Positions 35,601 to 43,771 of a stretch of 64,000 nt of DNA are shown here, in pieces. Position numbers and translations under genes: made by a program. The DNA is from Paenibacillus sp. V4I7. Lineage in GTDB: Bacteria; Bacillota; Bacilli; Paenibacillales; NBRC-103111. The DNA is taken from NCBI RefSeq assembly GCF_030817275.1, contig NZ_JAUSZD010000002.1:2480001-2544000 (forward strand). The letters are read 5' to 3'. Under the pieces are notes generated by a model. It worked only from the letters and a program-made list of their open reading frames with translations, was not told the DNA's origin and searched no databases. How positions within the stretch are numbered: position 1 is the stretch's first letter; every line of letters begins with the position of its first letter.

Positions 35601-37430
35601 ATGTTAAAAGAAATCCTGCCCAAAGTGCGCAAAATACTGGTCGGTTATATTCAGATTCGGCTAACATGGTACTTTTTACTGATTCTGCTTCCGCTTGCCG
35701 GTTTCAGTCTTTTTGCCATCTCAAAATCACAGACGATATTAGAAGTGCAAACGGGTGAGAGGACACAAGGGGCTCTGCATACGATGACGGATTACATCGA
35801 TCTGACACTGCAGAACCTCGAACAGCTTTCTTCGCTGATCGCGTTCGATATGAACATGAATACGACACTGCAGTCCGTCGGGCAGGAGCCGGAGAAGCAG
35901 TCGTTCGTTCATTTTGCACAAGTGATGGACCAGTTAACGAACATGACGACGGTCAATTTAATTGTGGATCAAATCACCATCATCCATATGCCGTCACGTA
36001 CCGTCATTTCCACCAAACTTGGGGGACGCAAGCTGTCCGAAGGAGCGGAGAAGCAGGAATGGTATCAGCGATTAATGGAGTCGAGTGGGGGCACGGTTTT
36101 TTTTACGCCGAAGGAGGGGGAATCTTACTTTGATGCAGACAGCGTTCATCTAATCCGGACGATGGATCCTTATAACAGGACACTCATTAATCCGAATCTG
36201 CTCGTGCTTTCCGTCAAAAAAAGCGCCCTCATTGAGTTGGCGAAACCGCTGCTTCCCTCCAAAAATGCGAACATCTATCTGTTTGGAAGCGATGGAAGCT
36301 CGATCACTGGCACGGGTGCGAGTGTGCATCCTCAAGTCTGGGACACAGTGAACGAGGTTAGGTCCATCCGTAAGTCACAGCAAACCGGTATAGAAATGGT
36401 TTCGATCAGCGTGAAATCGAAGTTTTCCGGATGGTCGCTCATGATGGAGCAGCCCTTGGAGGAGCTTCGCAGCCATACCGACTCTCTAAAGGTGTTTAGT
36501 TATGGGATTTTAGCCGTCAGCCTTGTGCTGGCCGTTTGGATTTCCTGGATCATCTATAGGGGGATTTCTGCCCCGCTGCGGAAGCTAGCCTATGGGATGA
36601 AGCAGCTCCGTACAGGTAATTTCACCATCCAACTGGAAGATACGCGCGTAGATGAATTGGGATATGTTATTGAATCGTTCAACCGGATGGCTGAGAACCA
36701 GAAGACACTTATTCGTGACCACTATGAGAAGCAGCTTTTACTTTCCAAAATAGAGCTTAAATTTTTGCAATCACAAATCAACCCTCATTTTCTTTATAAC
36801 ACACTTGACTCCATCTATTGGACGGCCAAAAACTATGAAGCGGATGAAATCAGTGAAATGGTGATTAATCTGTCGAAATTTTTCCGGCTAAGCCTGAACA
36901 AGGGAAACGAAACGTTTGCGGTCGGGGAGACGATCGAGCATTTGAAATATTACATTAAAGTCCAACAGTTGAGGTTCTTGGATCATTTTACCGTTCGGTA
37001 CGACATCGCCGAGGAAAGCGCTCCATATCATGTATTGAAGCTACTCTTACAGCCGCTTGTTGAAAATGCTGTGTTACACGGTCTGGAAAAACAGAGTGGG
37101 GGCGGAGAGCTCTTCATTTCCTCGTATTTGGAAGGTAATCGGCTTGTGCTCGAAGTATGCGACAACGGGGTTGGGGTCAATAATGAAAGGCTTTCCTATA
37201 TTCGCAGTAAACTAGAGGAAGCTTCTAAGCTAGCGGCAGAAGGTATTTCGACGGAACTCAAGAAGGAAAAGGATCTGTTCGGACTGCGAAATGTGGTCAC
37301 ACGGATGATTATGTACTACGGCAAGGAATCGCAGTTTCTCTTCGAGAGCGACGCTAAGAGGGGCACACGGATCACGCTCCGACTACCGCTGGACAAATGT
37401 GTGTCGCCTTTAGAAGAGCAGGCGGGCTGA
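35601..37430 (+). CDS. Sensor histidine kinase, YesM type
   Basis: The 609-residue kinase has two membrane helices (about 23-41 and 298-319) around an extracellular sensor domain, then a HAMP domain (about 320-372). The phospho-acceptor His396 lies in QSQINPHFLYNTL, the N box is LQPLVENAVLHGLE, and the G boxes are DNGVGV and FGLRNV. It is the probable partner of the AraC-type regulator at 20249, although nearly 14 kb away. GGAGGG lies about 10 bases before ATG 35601, 38 bases after the binding-protein stop. Confidence 0.9.
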   Translation: MLKEILPKVRKILVGYIQIRLTWYFLLILLPLAGFSLFAISKSQTILEVQTGERTQGALHTMTDYIDLTLQNLEQLSSLIAFDMNMNTTLQSVGQEPEKQSFVHFAQVMDQLTNMTTVNLIVDQITIIHMPSRTVISTKLGGRKLSEGAEKQEWYQRLMESSGGTVFFTPKEGESYFDADSVHLIRTMDPYNRTLINPNLLVLSVKKSALIELAKPLLPSKNANIYLFGSDGSSITGTGASVHPQVWDTVNEVRSIRKSQQTGIEMVSISVKSKFSGWSLMMEQPLEELRSHTDSLKVFSYGILAVSLVLAVWISWIIYRGISAPLRKLAYGMKQLRTGNFTIQLEDTRVDELGYVIESFNRMAENQKTLIRDHYEKQLLLSKIELKFLQSQINPHFLYNTLDSIYWTAKNYEADEISEMVINLSKFFRLSLNKGNETFAVGETIEHLKYYIKVQQLRFLDHFTVRYDIAEESAPYHVLKLLLQPLVENAVLHGLEKQSGGGELFISSYLEGNRLVLEVCDNGVGVNNERLSYIRSKLEEASKLAAEGISTELKKEKDLFGLRNVVTRMIMYYGKESQFLFESDAKRGTRITLRLPLDKCVSPLEEQAG

Positions 37431-37469
37431 GGGTTTTTGTGAATTTCAGTCCATTGTATTTCATTATTT

Positions 37470-37512
37470 AACGGCCCATTCGCGGATGTTGCGAACGGAG
37501 CCGTTTTTTTTG
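37470..37512 (+). terminator. Intrinsic terminator closing the sugar locus
   Basis: AACGG pairs with CCGTT outside an inner TTCGC/GCGAA stem, followed by eight T. It ends the esterase-binding protein-kinase unit. Confidence 0.75.
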
Positions 37513-37554
37513 CTATTGTTCCACGATTGAAAATCAGTTGCTTTAACAAATAGG

Positions 37555-37980
37555 TTAGCGCTGACGCTCAGTGAAAATTTGAAAGATTACACCGAACTTG
37601 TCTATGACCATACCGTAAGCAGGGCTAAAATGAGTTTCTTGCAGTTCCAAGCTTACTTGGCCGTCTTGTCTTAACGATTCATATAGCTGTACAGCTTGTT
37701 CCTTGTCAGAAGTTGTTATACAGATGGTAACTTGTTTGCCAATAGGATGCGATTGACCCGGAGAAATATCGGAAACCATAAGTTCTGTTTGACCGACTTT
37801 TAGCACCGAATGAGCTATACGGTCTCTTGCATGTGCCGGTAATGGTATTTCGGGTGTTTCTGGACTCTCTCCAAATGTTTGGATAAAGACAACTTTAGCC
37901 TCTAATGATTGCACATAAAAATCGATAGCTTCTTTGGCATTTCCGTCCAACATAATAAAAGGTGTTAAATGTAAAATCAT
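37555..37980 (-). CDS. VOC family protein, PhnB-like, 141 aa
   Basis: ATG 37980 follows GGGAG by about 11 bases. The pattern LTPFIMLDGNAKEAIDFYVQSLEAKVVFIQTFGE, later HSVLKVGQTELMVSD and PAYGMVIDKFGVIFQIF, fits the PhnB/3-demethylubiquinone methyltransferase-like group of glyoxalase-fold proteins. No precise activity can be given. It is divergent from the WYL regulator, 131 bases apart. Confidence 0.85.
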   Translation of the reverse strand: MILHLTPFIMLDGNAKEAIDFYVQSLEAKVVFIQTFGESPETPEIPLPAHARDRIAHSVLKVGQTELMVSDISPGQSHPIGKQVTICITTSDKEQAVQLYESLRQDGQVSLELQETHFSPAYGMVIDKFGVIFQIFTERQR

Positions 37981-38063
37981 GATCAAACAACTCCCTAGAC
38001 ACAAATTTTTATTCTTTCGAACGATGTTCAGAAATTCTTGTGGGCTCAATGTCAATACTAACT

Positions 38064-38086
38064 TATAATAGTGACAGTAGTTGTCA
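38064..38086 (+). promoter_or_regulatory. -10 box and inverted repeat upstream of the WYL regulator
   Basis: A TATAAT (38064-38069) is followed directly by TGACA-GTAGT-TGTCA (38072-38086), an inverted repeat placed at the expected transcription start. It could be an autoregulatory operator. The -35 is weak. Confidence 0.5.
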
Positions 38087-38111
38087 TAAATATAAAAAAC
38101 GGAGAAATGTT

Positions 38112-39056
38112 ATGTCCAAATCGAAACGACTCCTGGCATTGATGATGACCATAAACCGAAAACGGAAGTTTACTGTCAAGGAACTTGCTCAAGAGTTTGA
38201 GGTGTCATCGAGAACGATTTTAAGAGACTTACAGGAATTAAGTGAGTTAGGGGTTCCCTTATATTCGGAAGTGGGACCTCACGGCGGTTATCAGGTGTTG
38301 AATGAAAGAATCCTGCCACCCATCGCCTTTAGCGAGGATGAGGCCATAGCCTTATTTTTTGCCTGTTATGCCCTGCGGCATTATGCATACCTTCCCTTTA
38401 AAACAGAAGCTTCTTCGGCATTGAGCAAGTTTTATAACTACATGTCTGGAGACGTCCGGGATCGTATTGATCAAATGAAGAACCGGGTTGACTTTATAAC
38501 ACCGTCAAGACATTCGGAATCCCCCTATTTATCCATCTTGCTGGATGGGGCTATCGATCAAAAAGTCCTTCTCATCGATTATGAATCGCGAGAAGGAATA
38601 TCGAGTAGGGAAATACAGCCGATTGGCATCTATGCAAGCAACGGTTTATGGTACTGTCCAGCTTATTGCTTTCTTCGCGGCGATATTCGTGTATTCCGAT
38701 GTGACAGAATGCATTCAGCGGTTTCTTCTTCTGCTTCCAAACCGATGGATCTTCGGCATGTTCATCTTGGAAATAGAGAATCTCTTAACAAGGTGGAAGA
38801 GGAGGAAGTTATTTTATATGTGGAATTGAGCAAAGAAGGTGTCCAGAAGTGCGAGGCTGAATTATGGACGGTATCTAAATTGCATATCCGTAACGATGGC
38901 ACAGGTTGGCTTGACGGTAACATTGCGAAGAGTGACATCCCTTTTTTCGCAAAGTTTGTTCTTGGTTTGGGAAATGAGGCGACAGTAACAAGTCCACCGG
39001 AATTGGTGGATGCGATGAAAGAGATGATTGCTGAGATCATGGCAAAATATAAGTAA
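38112..39056 (+). CDS. YafY-type transcriptional regulator: HTH plus WYL domain
   Basis: The 314-residue protein has an N-terminal HTH_11 (KRLLALMMTINRKRKFTVKELAQEFEVSSRTILRDLQELSELGVPL, residues 4-50). A WYL ligand domain (about 150-230) includes VLLIDYESREGISSREIQPIGIYASNGLWYCPAYCFLRGDIRVF, where the usual W-Y-L triad is partly kept. ATG 38112 follows ACGGAG. WYL regulators sense small ligands or nucleic acid and often control neighbours; the VOC gene and the ASCH-like gene are candidates. Confidence 0.85.
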   Translation: MSKSKRLLALMMTINRKRKFTVKELAQEFEVSSRTILRDLQELSELGVPLYSEVGPHGGYQVLNERILPPIAFSEDEAIALFFACYALRHYAYLPFKTEASSALSKFYNYMSGDVRDRIDQMKNRVDFITPSRHSESPYLSILLDGAIDQKVLLIDYESREGISSREIQPIGIYASNGLWYCPAYCFLRGDIRVFRCDRMHSAVSSSASKPMDLRHVHLGNRESLNKVEEEEVILYVELSKEGVQKCEAELWTVSKLHIRNDGTGWLDGNIAKSDIPFFAKFVLGLGNEATVTSPPELVDAMKEMIAEIMAKYK

Positions 39057-39114
39057 GAATATATGATTAATCGTTGAGGAAGGTGTAAATCGAGTGACGA
39101 GTTTGCCGCGCAGT

Positions 39115-39143
39115 TCGACAAAGCTTGTGACTTTCGTTATAAT
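39115..39143 (+). promoter_or_regulatory. Promoter of the ASCH-like gene
   Basis: TCGACA (39115-39120) and TATAAT (39138-39143) are separated by exactly 17 bases, 28 bases before the start codon. Confidence 0.7.
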
Positions 39144-39170
39144 GAGAACTGCCAAAAGGAGGGAACTAAT

Positions 39171-39503
39171 ATGAACGAAACATTGCCACCAAAAACGTGT
39201 TCGATCGATCGACTCGTAACGAAAGAAGCTGAAGTTAGCAAAGTGCTCGCTGGTGAGAAAACAGCTTGCAGACGTAATGGACGCTATGCAGATATCGGTG
39301 AAACGATGGAATTGCAAGGCACTGCATTTACAGTAACTAATGTTTACCAACAAGCTTTGGGTGAATTAACTGTGGAACATGCAAAAGCAGAAGGCCATAC
39401 GTCCGTAGATGAGTACCGTGATAGTATTTTAGCTATGCATCCAGGAATGCCATGGCTGCCACAGATGAAAGTATGGGTACACGAATTTCAAAAGGCTGAA
39501 TAA
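39171..39503 (+). CDS. ASCH/PUA-like domain protein, 110 aa
   Basis: The start LPPKTCSIDRLVTKEAEVSKVLAGEKTACRRNGRYADIGETMEL fits the first half of ASCH domains, which share a fold with RNA-binding PUA domains. The conserved-looking ending is MPWLPQMKVWVHEFQ. The role is unknown. AAAAGGAGGG lies 7 bases before ATG 39171. It has its own promoter and terminator. Confidence 0.65.
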   Translation: MNETLPPKTCSIDRLVTKEAEVSKVLAGEKTACRRNGRYADIGETMELQGTAFTVTNVYQQALGELTVEHAKAEGHTSVDEYRDSILAMHPGMPWLPQMKVWVHEFQKAE

Positions 39504-39513
39504 GTAGGAACAA

Positions 39514-39547
39514 AAAACAGTGTGGATCTAAGGATCTGCACTGTTTT
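39514..39547 (+). terminator. Intrinsic terminator after the ASCH-like gene
   Basis: AACAGTG pairs with CACTGTT, with an inner GATC/GATC stem, followed by TTTTG. It starts about 11 bases after the stop. Confidence 0.7.
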
Positions 39548-39569
39548 GTTGAATTCTCAGATAGAACGG

Positions 39570-40016
39570 ATGATGGTGTTGTCTTGGTACGTACTGCTTT
39601 TATATATCCATATATTTAGTGTTGTTTTAAGTATTGGTCCTTATTTTATCTTGTTTCCATTATTAGCTAGCATTCGTAATGCGCCATTCGAGCAATTGCC
39701 AAACTACCTTGAGCCATTTCGCATTACAGTTCGGCTTACAAAGCATGCCGGCCACGTGCTTGTAGCAACAGGGATTTTACTCACGTGGTTAACGGCTTGG
39801 ACGTGGAAAACATCATGGATTATCGTCACGGTTCTCATCATGGTTGCTTCGCTGTACTTTATTGCCCGTGCATTCTCGCCTCTGCTTCGTAAGCTCAAGG
39901 CACCACACGAGAATCGAGATTTCTTAGTCAACAAGCTGCACAAGGCATTAATCTGGTATGTCATTATTACGCTGTCGATGATGTGGTTTATGGTGGCCAA
40001 ACCGACCCTTTGGTAA
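39570..40016 (+). CDS. Integral membrane protein, 148 aa (DUF2269/CopD-like)
   Basis: Four hydrophobic helices are visible: about 3-27, 55-75, 80-100 and 126-146. The conserved His in LLLYIHIFSVVLSIGPYF and in KHAGHVLVATG would be on the same face, as in small membrane proteins of the DUF2269/CopD type. ATG 39570 is chosen because the in-frame region upstream lies inside the previous terminator; the ribosome site (GAACGG) is weak. Function unknown. Confidence 0.6.
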   Translation: MMVLSWYVLLLYIHIFSVVLSIGPYFILFPLLASIRNAPFEQLPNYLEPFRITVRLTKHAGHVLVATGILLTWLTAWTWKTSWIIVTVLIMVASLYFIARAFSPLLRKLKAPHENRDFLVNKLHKALIWYVIITLSMMWFMVAKPTLW

Positions 40017-40021
40017 AATGG

Positions 40022-40720
40022 TTAAACAGTTGGCTTTCGAGCGTACATCACGACGAAATTATAATATTTGTAGACGCAGTCAACGTCCATGAAGCCACAA
40101 GCCCGAAGCCAGTTCAGCTGTTGATCGAGGGGAGCCATTTTATCCAGCTTCGTCCTTTCGTAGGCAGCTTGCAAAGCTTCAGGAGTTAGATCAGTGGCTT
40201 CTACTTTGGCCACCCAATCAGAACGGTACAATTGTTCAAGGAAAGGGCTGCTGCCTTGGACTTGATCTGCGTTAACGAAAACCCCGCCTGGTTTAAGCAG
40301 CTTAAAAATCCTTTCATATAGGGCATGTTTATCCTGATCCTCGAGATGGTGAATGGAGAGCGAAGAAATGACGCAATCAAATGGTTCTGAAGTCTCGAAT
40401 GTACTATAATCCTCAGCAATATAGGTCATATTGGGTTGGGTTTCTCCAAATCGCCGTTTAGCGATGTCGAGCATGCTTTGCGAGAGATCAATTAGTGTTA
40501 TTTTCGCATTTGGGTATTTACTAAGTACGTATAAGGAGAAAAGGCCTGTCCCAGCTCCTAGGTCAAGAATACGTGGAGATTCATGATCGACCTGTACAAG
40601 TGAAGTGGCTGTGTGGTAAAAATCATCAAAACAAGGAATCAGTTTTCTCCGCTGGCTATCATACTTCTCAGCAATTTCGTTGAATTTTGTTGTGATTTGC
40701 TGGTTTGCTGTCTCGCTCAT
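40022..40720 (-). CDS. Class I SAM-dependent methyltransferase, 232 aa
   Basis: Motif I is RILDLGAGTGLFSLYVL near residue 50, motif II TLIDLSQSML near 75, and a motif FDCVISSLSIHHLEDQDK near 115; the C-terminal part has the small-molecule methyltransferase pattern. TGGAGT lies about 10 bases before ATG 40720. The acceptor is unknown. It converges on the membrane protein gene with 5 bases between stops. Confidence 0.85.
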   Translation of the reverse strand: MSETANQQITTKFNEIAEKYDSQRRKLIPCFDDFYHTATSLVQVDHESPRILDLGAGTGLFSLYVLSKYPNAKITLIDLSQSMLDIAKRRFGETQPNMTYIAEDYSTFETSEPFDCVISSLSIHHLEDQDKHALYERIFKLLKPGGVFVNADQVQGSSPFLEQLYRSDWVAKVEATDLTPEALQAAYERTKLDKMAPLDQQLNWLRACGFMDVDCVYKYYNFVVMYARKPTV

Positions 40721-40871
40721 AGGCTGATCAACTCCATTACATAGATTGATGTGCTGCTTCCTGGTCTTATTTTAAAGGGAAAAGAAGGAAAAATCTAAGA
40801 TATAAAACCGATCATCTTTATAGGTATAAACTATCAAGTGGGCAAGAACTATAACGAATAGTTCGATGGGG

Positions 40872-41303
40872 TCAATGTTTTGTTCGACGCAACAGTTGAT
40901 TAAGAACCTCGGAGAAGACAAGTCCGATCGCGATAGCACCCGATAACAGGAAGGCTTTGGCTGCCAGTTGTACGGCCAGATCATAGTGATTGAGAACGAC
41001 ATTACGCATAGCATCATAGGCTAAGCCCCCTGGAACTAACGGGATGATACCCGATACACTGAATACAATAACAGGAGTTTTGTATATTTTAGCAAAAAAT
41101 TGACTAATCACGGTTACGAAAAAAGAGGCAATCAACGTGGCCAGGATTGGGTCTAAAGGAATCATTTGAAAGGAAACATATAGCATCCAACCGCACATTC
41201 CCACGAAGCCGCACTGCAAAAGTGTGCCCTTAGGAACATTGAAAAGAATAGCGAATGCCGCAGTCGCGATGAAACTCGTTAAGAGCTGTTCAATCATCAT
41301 CAT
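40872..41303 (-). CDS. ThrE-type threonine/serine exporter, C-terminal subunit (DUF3815/YjjB-like)
   Basis: The 143-residue protein has about four helices, with the conserved stretch VFSVSGIIPLVPGGLAYDAMRNVV. It is the small half of split ThrE exporters; in other bacteria the two halves are fused. ATG 41303 follows GGAGGG by 8-9 bases, in a run of three ATG. It is immediately downstream of the large subunit on the same strand, so both are co-expressed. Confidence 0.85.
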   Translation of the reverse strand: MMMIEQLLTSFIATAAFAILFNVPKGTLLQCGFVGMCGWMLYVSFQMIPLDPILATLIASFFVTVISQFFAKIYKTPVIVFSVSGIIPLVPGGLAYDAMRNVVLNHYDLAVQLAAKAFLLSGAIAIGLVFSEVLNQLLRRTKH

Positions 41304-41304
41304 C

Positions 41305-42078
41305 CTAAATTCCCTCCCCATTATAAAATGAAAGTACAAAGGCAATGCCGGCTCCTATGGCAAAAGCAGTTAAGAAGGCTTCAGCGCCTTTGGAAACCCC
41401 TGAAACGAAATGGCCTGCCATTAAGTCGCGCACGGCATTCGTAATCAGAAGTCCCGGAACAAGCGGCATGACTGAACCAATAATAATGGTATCAAGTTCA
41501 TGACCAAGCCCTACTTTAACAAACAAAAAAGCCATGGTTCCAATGAGTAAGGAAGCCAGAAACTCAGCGAAGAACTTAATCGGCACTAGCCGATGAAAAT
41601 AATTAAGAAACGCTAAACCAGCTCCGCCTGCAACGAATGCAGATAGGAAATCATGCCATTCTCCTTGGAACATGATTAAGAAACAACCGCTTGCAACAGC
41701 AGCGGATAGTATTTGAAACCAAGCGGGATAACCCATTTGGGCCACATCAATGTCCTCAAGCAGTTGATAAGCTTCTTTAGGTGTAAGTTCCCCTTGGCTG
41801 ATTCGTCTAGAAACAGCATTTACAATCGTGACTTTACGAAGATCGGTCGATCGAGCGGATATACGAATAAGTCGTGTGGTCTGCTCAGGCCCATCTATGG
41901 AGAAAATGATACCGGTCGGCGTTACAAAGCTATGGGAGTTCGGTACTCCAAAGGCTTCAGCGACGTGGGTCATGGTGTCTTCAACGCGATAGGTTTCACC
42001 ACCGTTTTCCAACATGATTTTACCGGCTAGTAAACAAACTTGTGCAATTTCGTAGTTCGTAGCAGCAGGATACGCCAT
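41305..42078 (-). CDS. ThrE-type threonine/serine exporter, N-terminal subunit (DUF1212/YjjP-like)
   Basis: The 257-residue protein has a cytoplasmic start (ICLLAGKIMLENGGETYRVEDTM-like pattern, HSFVTPTGIIFSIDG). About five helices follow, including the hallmark IIIGSVMPLVPGLLITNAVRDLMAGHFVSGVSKGAEAFL. The family exports amino acids with proton exchange. ATG 42078 follows AGGAGAG; the in-frame upstream ATG at 42108 has no such site. The stop lies 1 base before the start region of the small subunit. Confidence 0.88.
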   Translation of the reverse strand: MAYPAATNYEIAQVCLLAGKIMLENGGETYRVEDTMTHVAEAFGVPNSHSFVTPTGIIFSIDGPEQTTRLIRISARSTDLRKVTIVNAVSRRISQGELTPKEAYQLLEDIDVAQMGYPAWFQILSAAVASGCFLIMFQGEWHDFLSAFVAGGAGLAFLNYFHRLVPIKFFAEFLASLLIGTMAFLFVKVGLGHELDTIIIGSVMPLVPGLLITNAVRDLMAGHFVSGVSKGAEAFLTAFAIGAGIAFVLSFYNGEGI

Positions 42079-42240
42079 GGTTTGTTCTCTCCTAAAAGTA
42101 TTTGCCAAAAGTATAATATATCATGGATTCCTTTGAAAATCCTATGCCGAGTACATTTGGTGTACATACAACTACAATAGGTCATGTCATCGTATGTTCT
42201 TAACAACAAAAGGAAATCGTAAAAGGTAAGTTACCAAGCA

Positions 42241-42271
42241 GAGAGACTTTGATCTCCGCTCAAAGATCCCT
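42241..42271 (+). repeat. 31-nt hairpin repeat, copy 2
   Basis: AGAGACTTTG pairs with CAAAG-A-TCCCT, with a 9-nt loop. It is 28/31 identical to the copy at 19786-19816. It lies just before the AGGAGG (42277-42282) of the next gene, so it is probably in the 5' leader of that messenger. Confidence 0.65.
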
Positions 42272-42288
42272 ATATTAGGAGGAAAATC

Positions 42289-43542
42289 ATGAGAGCTTTT
42301 AGAAATGCCATTCTTGTCATATTGGCTGTAGTACTCATCATGACGAATAGTACGACTATTTATGCAAAAAAGCCCGCTGAACTGCTGAAAGCAGCATTCG
42401 TTCGAAATGGCGATCTATGGATTAAAGCCGGTAACAACGAAAGACAACAAACCCGAGGAGCATATATATTAAACCCGAAATGGTCTTATGACGGCCAGTG
42501 GATAGCTTACATAAAGGGCGAAAATGAGCAGGAACTGTGGCTATTACAGGTTCAAACTGGACAAAGTCATCTCGTTGCACAGGAAGGCGGAAGGAACTTT
42601 CAATGGCAACCTAACCGGAATTCTCTCGCATTTCTAACAGGGCAGCAGCTTAATTGGATAGACTCAGATGAACTTTCAAAACCGGTGAAGGTTGCAGACG
42701 GTATCGGGAATTATTCCTGGTATCCGGATGGAAGCGGATTCTTAGCTTCAACAACTGCTAAGCTTTTACACGATGGATGGACACCGATACGAATAATGAA
42801 AATTCCATTAACTGCAAATGCCGATCCTAACCTCATTAAGACGTTGTATGTCCTGCCCAAGCAATCTGATGATTTTTTTGCTGTGAACACCAGCATCTTC
42901 AAGTGGTCTGCAAACGAACGTTGGATTGTTTTCTTAGCAAAGCCTACCGCATCGCTGTCTGCCGATAGCAATACACTGTGTGTGTTATCCGCAGACGGTT
43001 CAGTTTTCAAAACAATTGATCAAATGGTTAGCAACGTGATGTGGTTTGAGTGGGCGAGCAAAGATGAGAAACTTGCTTATATCGAAGGTGTCGGAAGAGA
43101 AGCTACAACGAATAAACATTTGAAAGTTTTACGGCTTCCTGTAGGGAAATCTGTTTCTGTTTCCTACACTCCTAGGGGATATGTCGAGCATAGCTTCACT
43201 TGGTATAGTCTCCGAAGTATCATTACTTCAAGATCCAAAGAAGCGGAGTGGTCGATCGACTCAGCCAAACGCGAGTTTCCTTATTTGGTTAATGTGAAGT
43301 TGAAGAGTCAACAACAGAAGCTTATAACACAGCCTTCGGAAACTTATGGTGACTTTAATCCCATCTCACTACCCTCACACCAGTTGGCATGGATCAGATC
43401 CAATCGAAGCATATCCAATGTCATGGTCACCAGTCCTCATAGCACAAATGCTGAAATTTGGATCGAAAACATAGACCTTGGGGCCAACTACTACGAACAG
43501 CGGAACTGGAATACGGTACTGAGTTTTTTTATTCGAAAATAA
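42289..43542 (+). CDS. Secreted beta-propeller-like (TolB-type) protein of unknown function, 417 aa
   Basis: A signal peptide (cleavage near IYA-KK, residue 26) is followed by repeated blade-like units with WS-x-DG-x-x-(I/L)AY: NPKWSYDGQWIAYIKG, NYSWYPDGSGFLAST, FKWSANERWIVFLA, WFEWASKDEKLAYIEG. This suggests a six- or seven-bladed propeller as in TolB/WD40-like proteins. AGGAGG lies 6 bases before ATG 42289. The ligand is unknown. Confidence 0.75.
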   Translation: MRAFRNAILVILAVVLIMTNSTTIYAKKPAELLKAAFVRNGDLWIKAGNNERQQTRGAYILNPKWSYDGQWIAYIKGENEQELWLLQVQTGQSHLVAQEGGRNFQWQPNRNSLAFLTGQQLNWIDSDELSKPVKVADGIGNYSWYPDGSGFLASTTAKLLHDGWTPIRIMKIPLTANADPNLIKTLYVLPKQSDDFFAVNTSIFKWSANERWIVFLAKPTASLSADSNTLCVLSADGSVFKTIDQMVSNVMWFEWASKDEKLAYIEGVGREATTNKHLKVLRLPVGKSVSVSYTPRGYVEHSFTWYSLRSIITSRSKEAEWSIDSAKREFPYLVNVKLKSQQQKLITQPSETYGDFNPISLPSHQLAWIRSNRSISNVMVTSPHSTNAEIWIENIDLGANYYEQRNWNTVLSFFIRK

Positions 43543-43607
43543 ACAAAAATGAGGAATCCCTGAAGTAGATTACTCATTTACCAGTATCGATCAGCTGATC
43601 TTCAGTT

Positions 43608-43647
43608 AGAAGCAGGTCGCCCAAACCCAAAGACGGCCTGCTTCTTT
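43608..43647 (+). terminator. Intrinsic terminator after the propeller gene
   Basis: AGAAGCAGGTCG pairs with CGGCCTGCTTCT with one mismatch, followed by TTT. The T-run is short, but the stem is strong. Confidence 0.65.
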
Positions 43648-43699
43648 GCCATGCTAAGGTTGATGGACGAATATATGGAAACCGGACCGTAAATAACTA

Positions 43700-43750
43700 T
43701 AGACATTATAATACCCCGTGGGGTATTATATATACCCATAGGGGTATAAT
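43700..43750 (+). promoter_or_regulatory. Tandem CsoR/CstR-type operators over the promoter
   Basis: ATACCCCGTGGGGTAT (43711-43726, perfect palindrome) and ATACCCATAGGGGTAT (43732-43747) have centres 21 bases apart, two helical turns. TAGACA (43700-43705) and TATTAT (43724-43729) form a promoter whose spacer and -10 are covered by site 1. Both sites fit the operator class of CsoR-family repressors, and a CstR-like gene ends this operon. Confidence 0.85.
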
Positions 43751-43771
43751 ACAATATTAGGAGTGAACACA

